This document shows, piece by piece, positions 5,603 through 6,609 of a DNA stretch of 6,609 nt. Numbering within the stretch: position 1 is the stretch's first letter; each line of letters begins with the position of its first letter. The position numbers and the translations under genes are program-made. The DNA is from Deltaproteobacteria bacterium (GTDB lineage Bacteria; Desulfobacterota; JADFXK01): the NCBI GenBank assembly GCA_015233285.1, contig JADFYA010000216.1, forward strand, positions 1-6,609, written 5' to 3'. The notes beneath the pieces are model-generated. The model was not told where the DNA came from and did not search any database. It was given only the letters and a program-made list of their open reading frames with translations.

Positions 5603-6609
5603 TTACGCACTATATGTAGTTTGTCCCTGAAATAGGGTCATGATGACTTTGCCCTGGAGCTTCCAACCGTCAAAAGGAGAATTCCGGCTCTTGGAAGCAA
5701 ACTTTTGAATATCAACCACCACAGGCTGATCCGGCTGAAAAATGGTTATATCCGCAGATCCTCCGACAACCAGGCGTCCGGCTGGGATTTTTAGGATACC
5801 GGCTGGATTGCAGGTCAGTTTGGCCAGAGCCTGACTCAAGTCTAATACACCGGTTTGAACCAGGGTCAAGGTCAGGGACAGGGCTGTTTCCAACCCGATA
5901 ATCCCATTGGCCGCGGCATTGAATTCCAGGTCTTTTTCCAAAATGGAGTGGGGCGCGTGATCAGTGGCAATGGCGTCAATGACGTTATCTTGAAGCCCTT
6001 GTTTAATGGCCGCGACATCGGCCGAAGTCCGCAAGGGAGGATTCATCTTGGCCAGGGTATTATACCCCGTCACCGCCCGATGGGTCAGGCTGAAGTAGTG
6101 AGGCGCCGTCTCAGCCGTAATCGGAATCCCCTTTTCCTTGGCCCGCCTGATAATCTCCACCGACCCGGCCGTACTGACGTGGGCAATATGGATGGGAACG
6201 CCGGTCAGTTCGGCTAAAGAGGCCTCCCTGGCGATCATTATCTCTTCCGCCGCGGCCGGAATCCCCTCCAGGCCCAATTTGGTCGACACCCAGCCCTCGT
6301 GCATCACCCCGGTCTTTGACAGACTGGTCGTCTCACAGTGAGAAATAACGGTCAGCCCAAACCGGCCGGCATACTCCATGGCCCGCCTCATGATCAAGGC
6401 GTCCGCCACCGGATGCCCGTCATCGGACACGGCCTTCACGCCCAACCGGCTCAGCTCACCCATTTCCGTCAACTGGGTCCCTTTTTGTCCCACCGTCATT
6501 GCCGCCACCGGGTAGACCGCGGCCACGGCTTCCCGGCGGGCCTTTTCCAGGATATACTCCGTCACCGACTGATTATCATTAACAGGACGCGTATTGGCCA
6601 TACAGGCCA
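5603..6609 (-). CDS. pyrC: Dihydroorotase, class I (partial, N-terminus beyond the window)
   Basis: Dihydroorotase closes carbamoyl-aspartate to dihydroorotate, the third step of pyrimidine synthesis, in the cytoplasm. The frame is open to the right edge. The first ATG in view (6601) is internal: the codons before it read A-C, giving the family motif A-C-M-A-N-T-R-P. About 90 residues, including the H-x-H metal site, lie outside. Numbering from that Met, the remaining metal and catalytic residues are D61 (S-D-D-G), H88 (S-H-C-E), H141 (I-A-H-V-S-T) and D214 (T-D-H-A-P-H). Their spacing fits the known D153, H180, H233 and D307 of the Aquifex-type enzyme almost exactly. N-P-P-L-R at 187-191 is the substrate-binding stretch. 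The C-terminus is complete and ends in TAA at 5603. pyrB, coding for aspartate transcarbamoylase, often lies just upstream of such pyrC genes. Confidence 0.97.
   Translation of the reverse strand, partial: ACMANTRPVNDNQSVTEYILEKARREAVAAVYPVAAMTVGQKGTQLTEMGELSRLGVKAVSDDGHPVADALIMRRAMEYAGRFGLTVISHCETTSLSKTGVMHEGWVSTKLGLEGIPAAAEEIMIAREASLAELTGVPIHIAHVSTAGSVEIIRRAKEKGIPITAETAPHYFSLTHRAVTGYNTLAKMNPPLRTSADVAAIKQGLQDNVIDAIATDHAPHSILEKDLEFNAAANGIIGLETALSLTLTLVQTGVLDLSQALAKLTCNPAGILKIPAGRLVVGGSADITIFQPDQPVVVDIQKFASKSRNSPFDGWKLQGKVIMTLFQGQTTYSA

Noticed and set aside
6599..6601. ATG as the start of pyrC
   Set aside because: The codons before it continue the dihydroorotase motif (A-C-M-A-N-T-R-P) and the essential H-x-H metal site is still missing. 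The true start is outside the window.

Overview
The window looks like part of a chromosome from a flagellated, Gram-negative bacterium, most likely a deltaproteobacterium (Desulfobacterota type). This rests on four things: the flgF-flgG-flgA gene order, P-ring assembly by FlgA (which implies an outer membrane), a sigma-54 activator of the NtrC/PilR type, and a nitroreductase fused to a ferredoxin domain of a kind common in anaerobes. The organism assignment is an inference, not a database match. Every gene I can support lies on the minus strand, so transcription runs from high to low coordinates.

Layout, in the direction of transcription. (1) 6609-5603: pyrC, a class I dihydroorotase cut at its N-terminus by the window edge. 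(2) 5503-4121: a complete sigma-54-dependent response regulator of the NtrC/PilR type, with no histidine kinase gene beside it. (3) 4059-3541: a solitary Uma2-family (DUF820) putative endonuclease. (4) 3425-2601: a nitroreductase with an N-terminal two-cluster ferredoxin domain, in which one cysteine of the first cluster motif is replaced by aspartate. (5) 2600-1994: a gene-poor gap of about 600 bp. It holds a short stretch with two overlapping open frames, a roughly 103-bp inverted-repeat element built from degenerate CTGCG-containing units, and close to flgF a very good sigma-54 (-24/-12) promoter. (6) 1993-1: flgF, flgG and the start of flgA, a tightly packed operon for the flagellar rod and P-ring assembly that continues beyond the left edge.

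The best functional link is between the sigma-54 promoter upstream of flgF and the sigma-54 activator encoded about 2.1 kb away. The rod operon is very probably sigma-54 dependent. Whether this particular regulator drives it is open, because its closest resemblance is to PilR, the type IV pilus regulator. pyrC, the Uma2 protein and the nitroreductase appear to be separate housekeeping or accessory genes that merely share the strand. I see no CRISPR array, no tRNA or rRNA gene, no transposase and no clearly novel multigene system.
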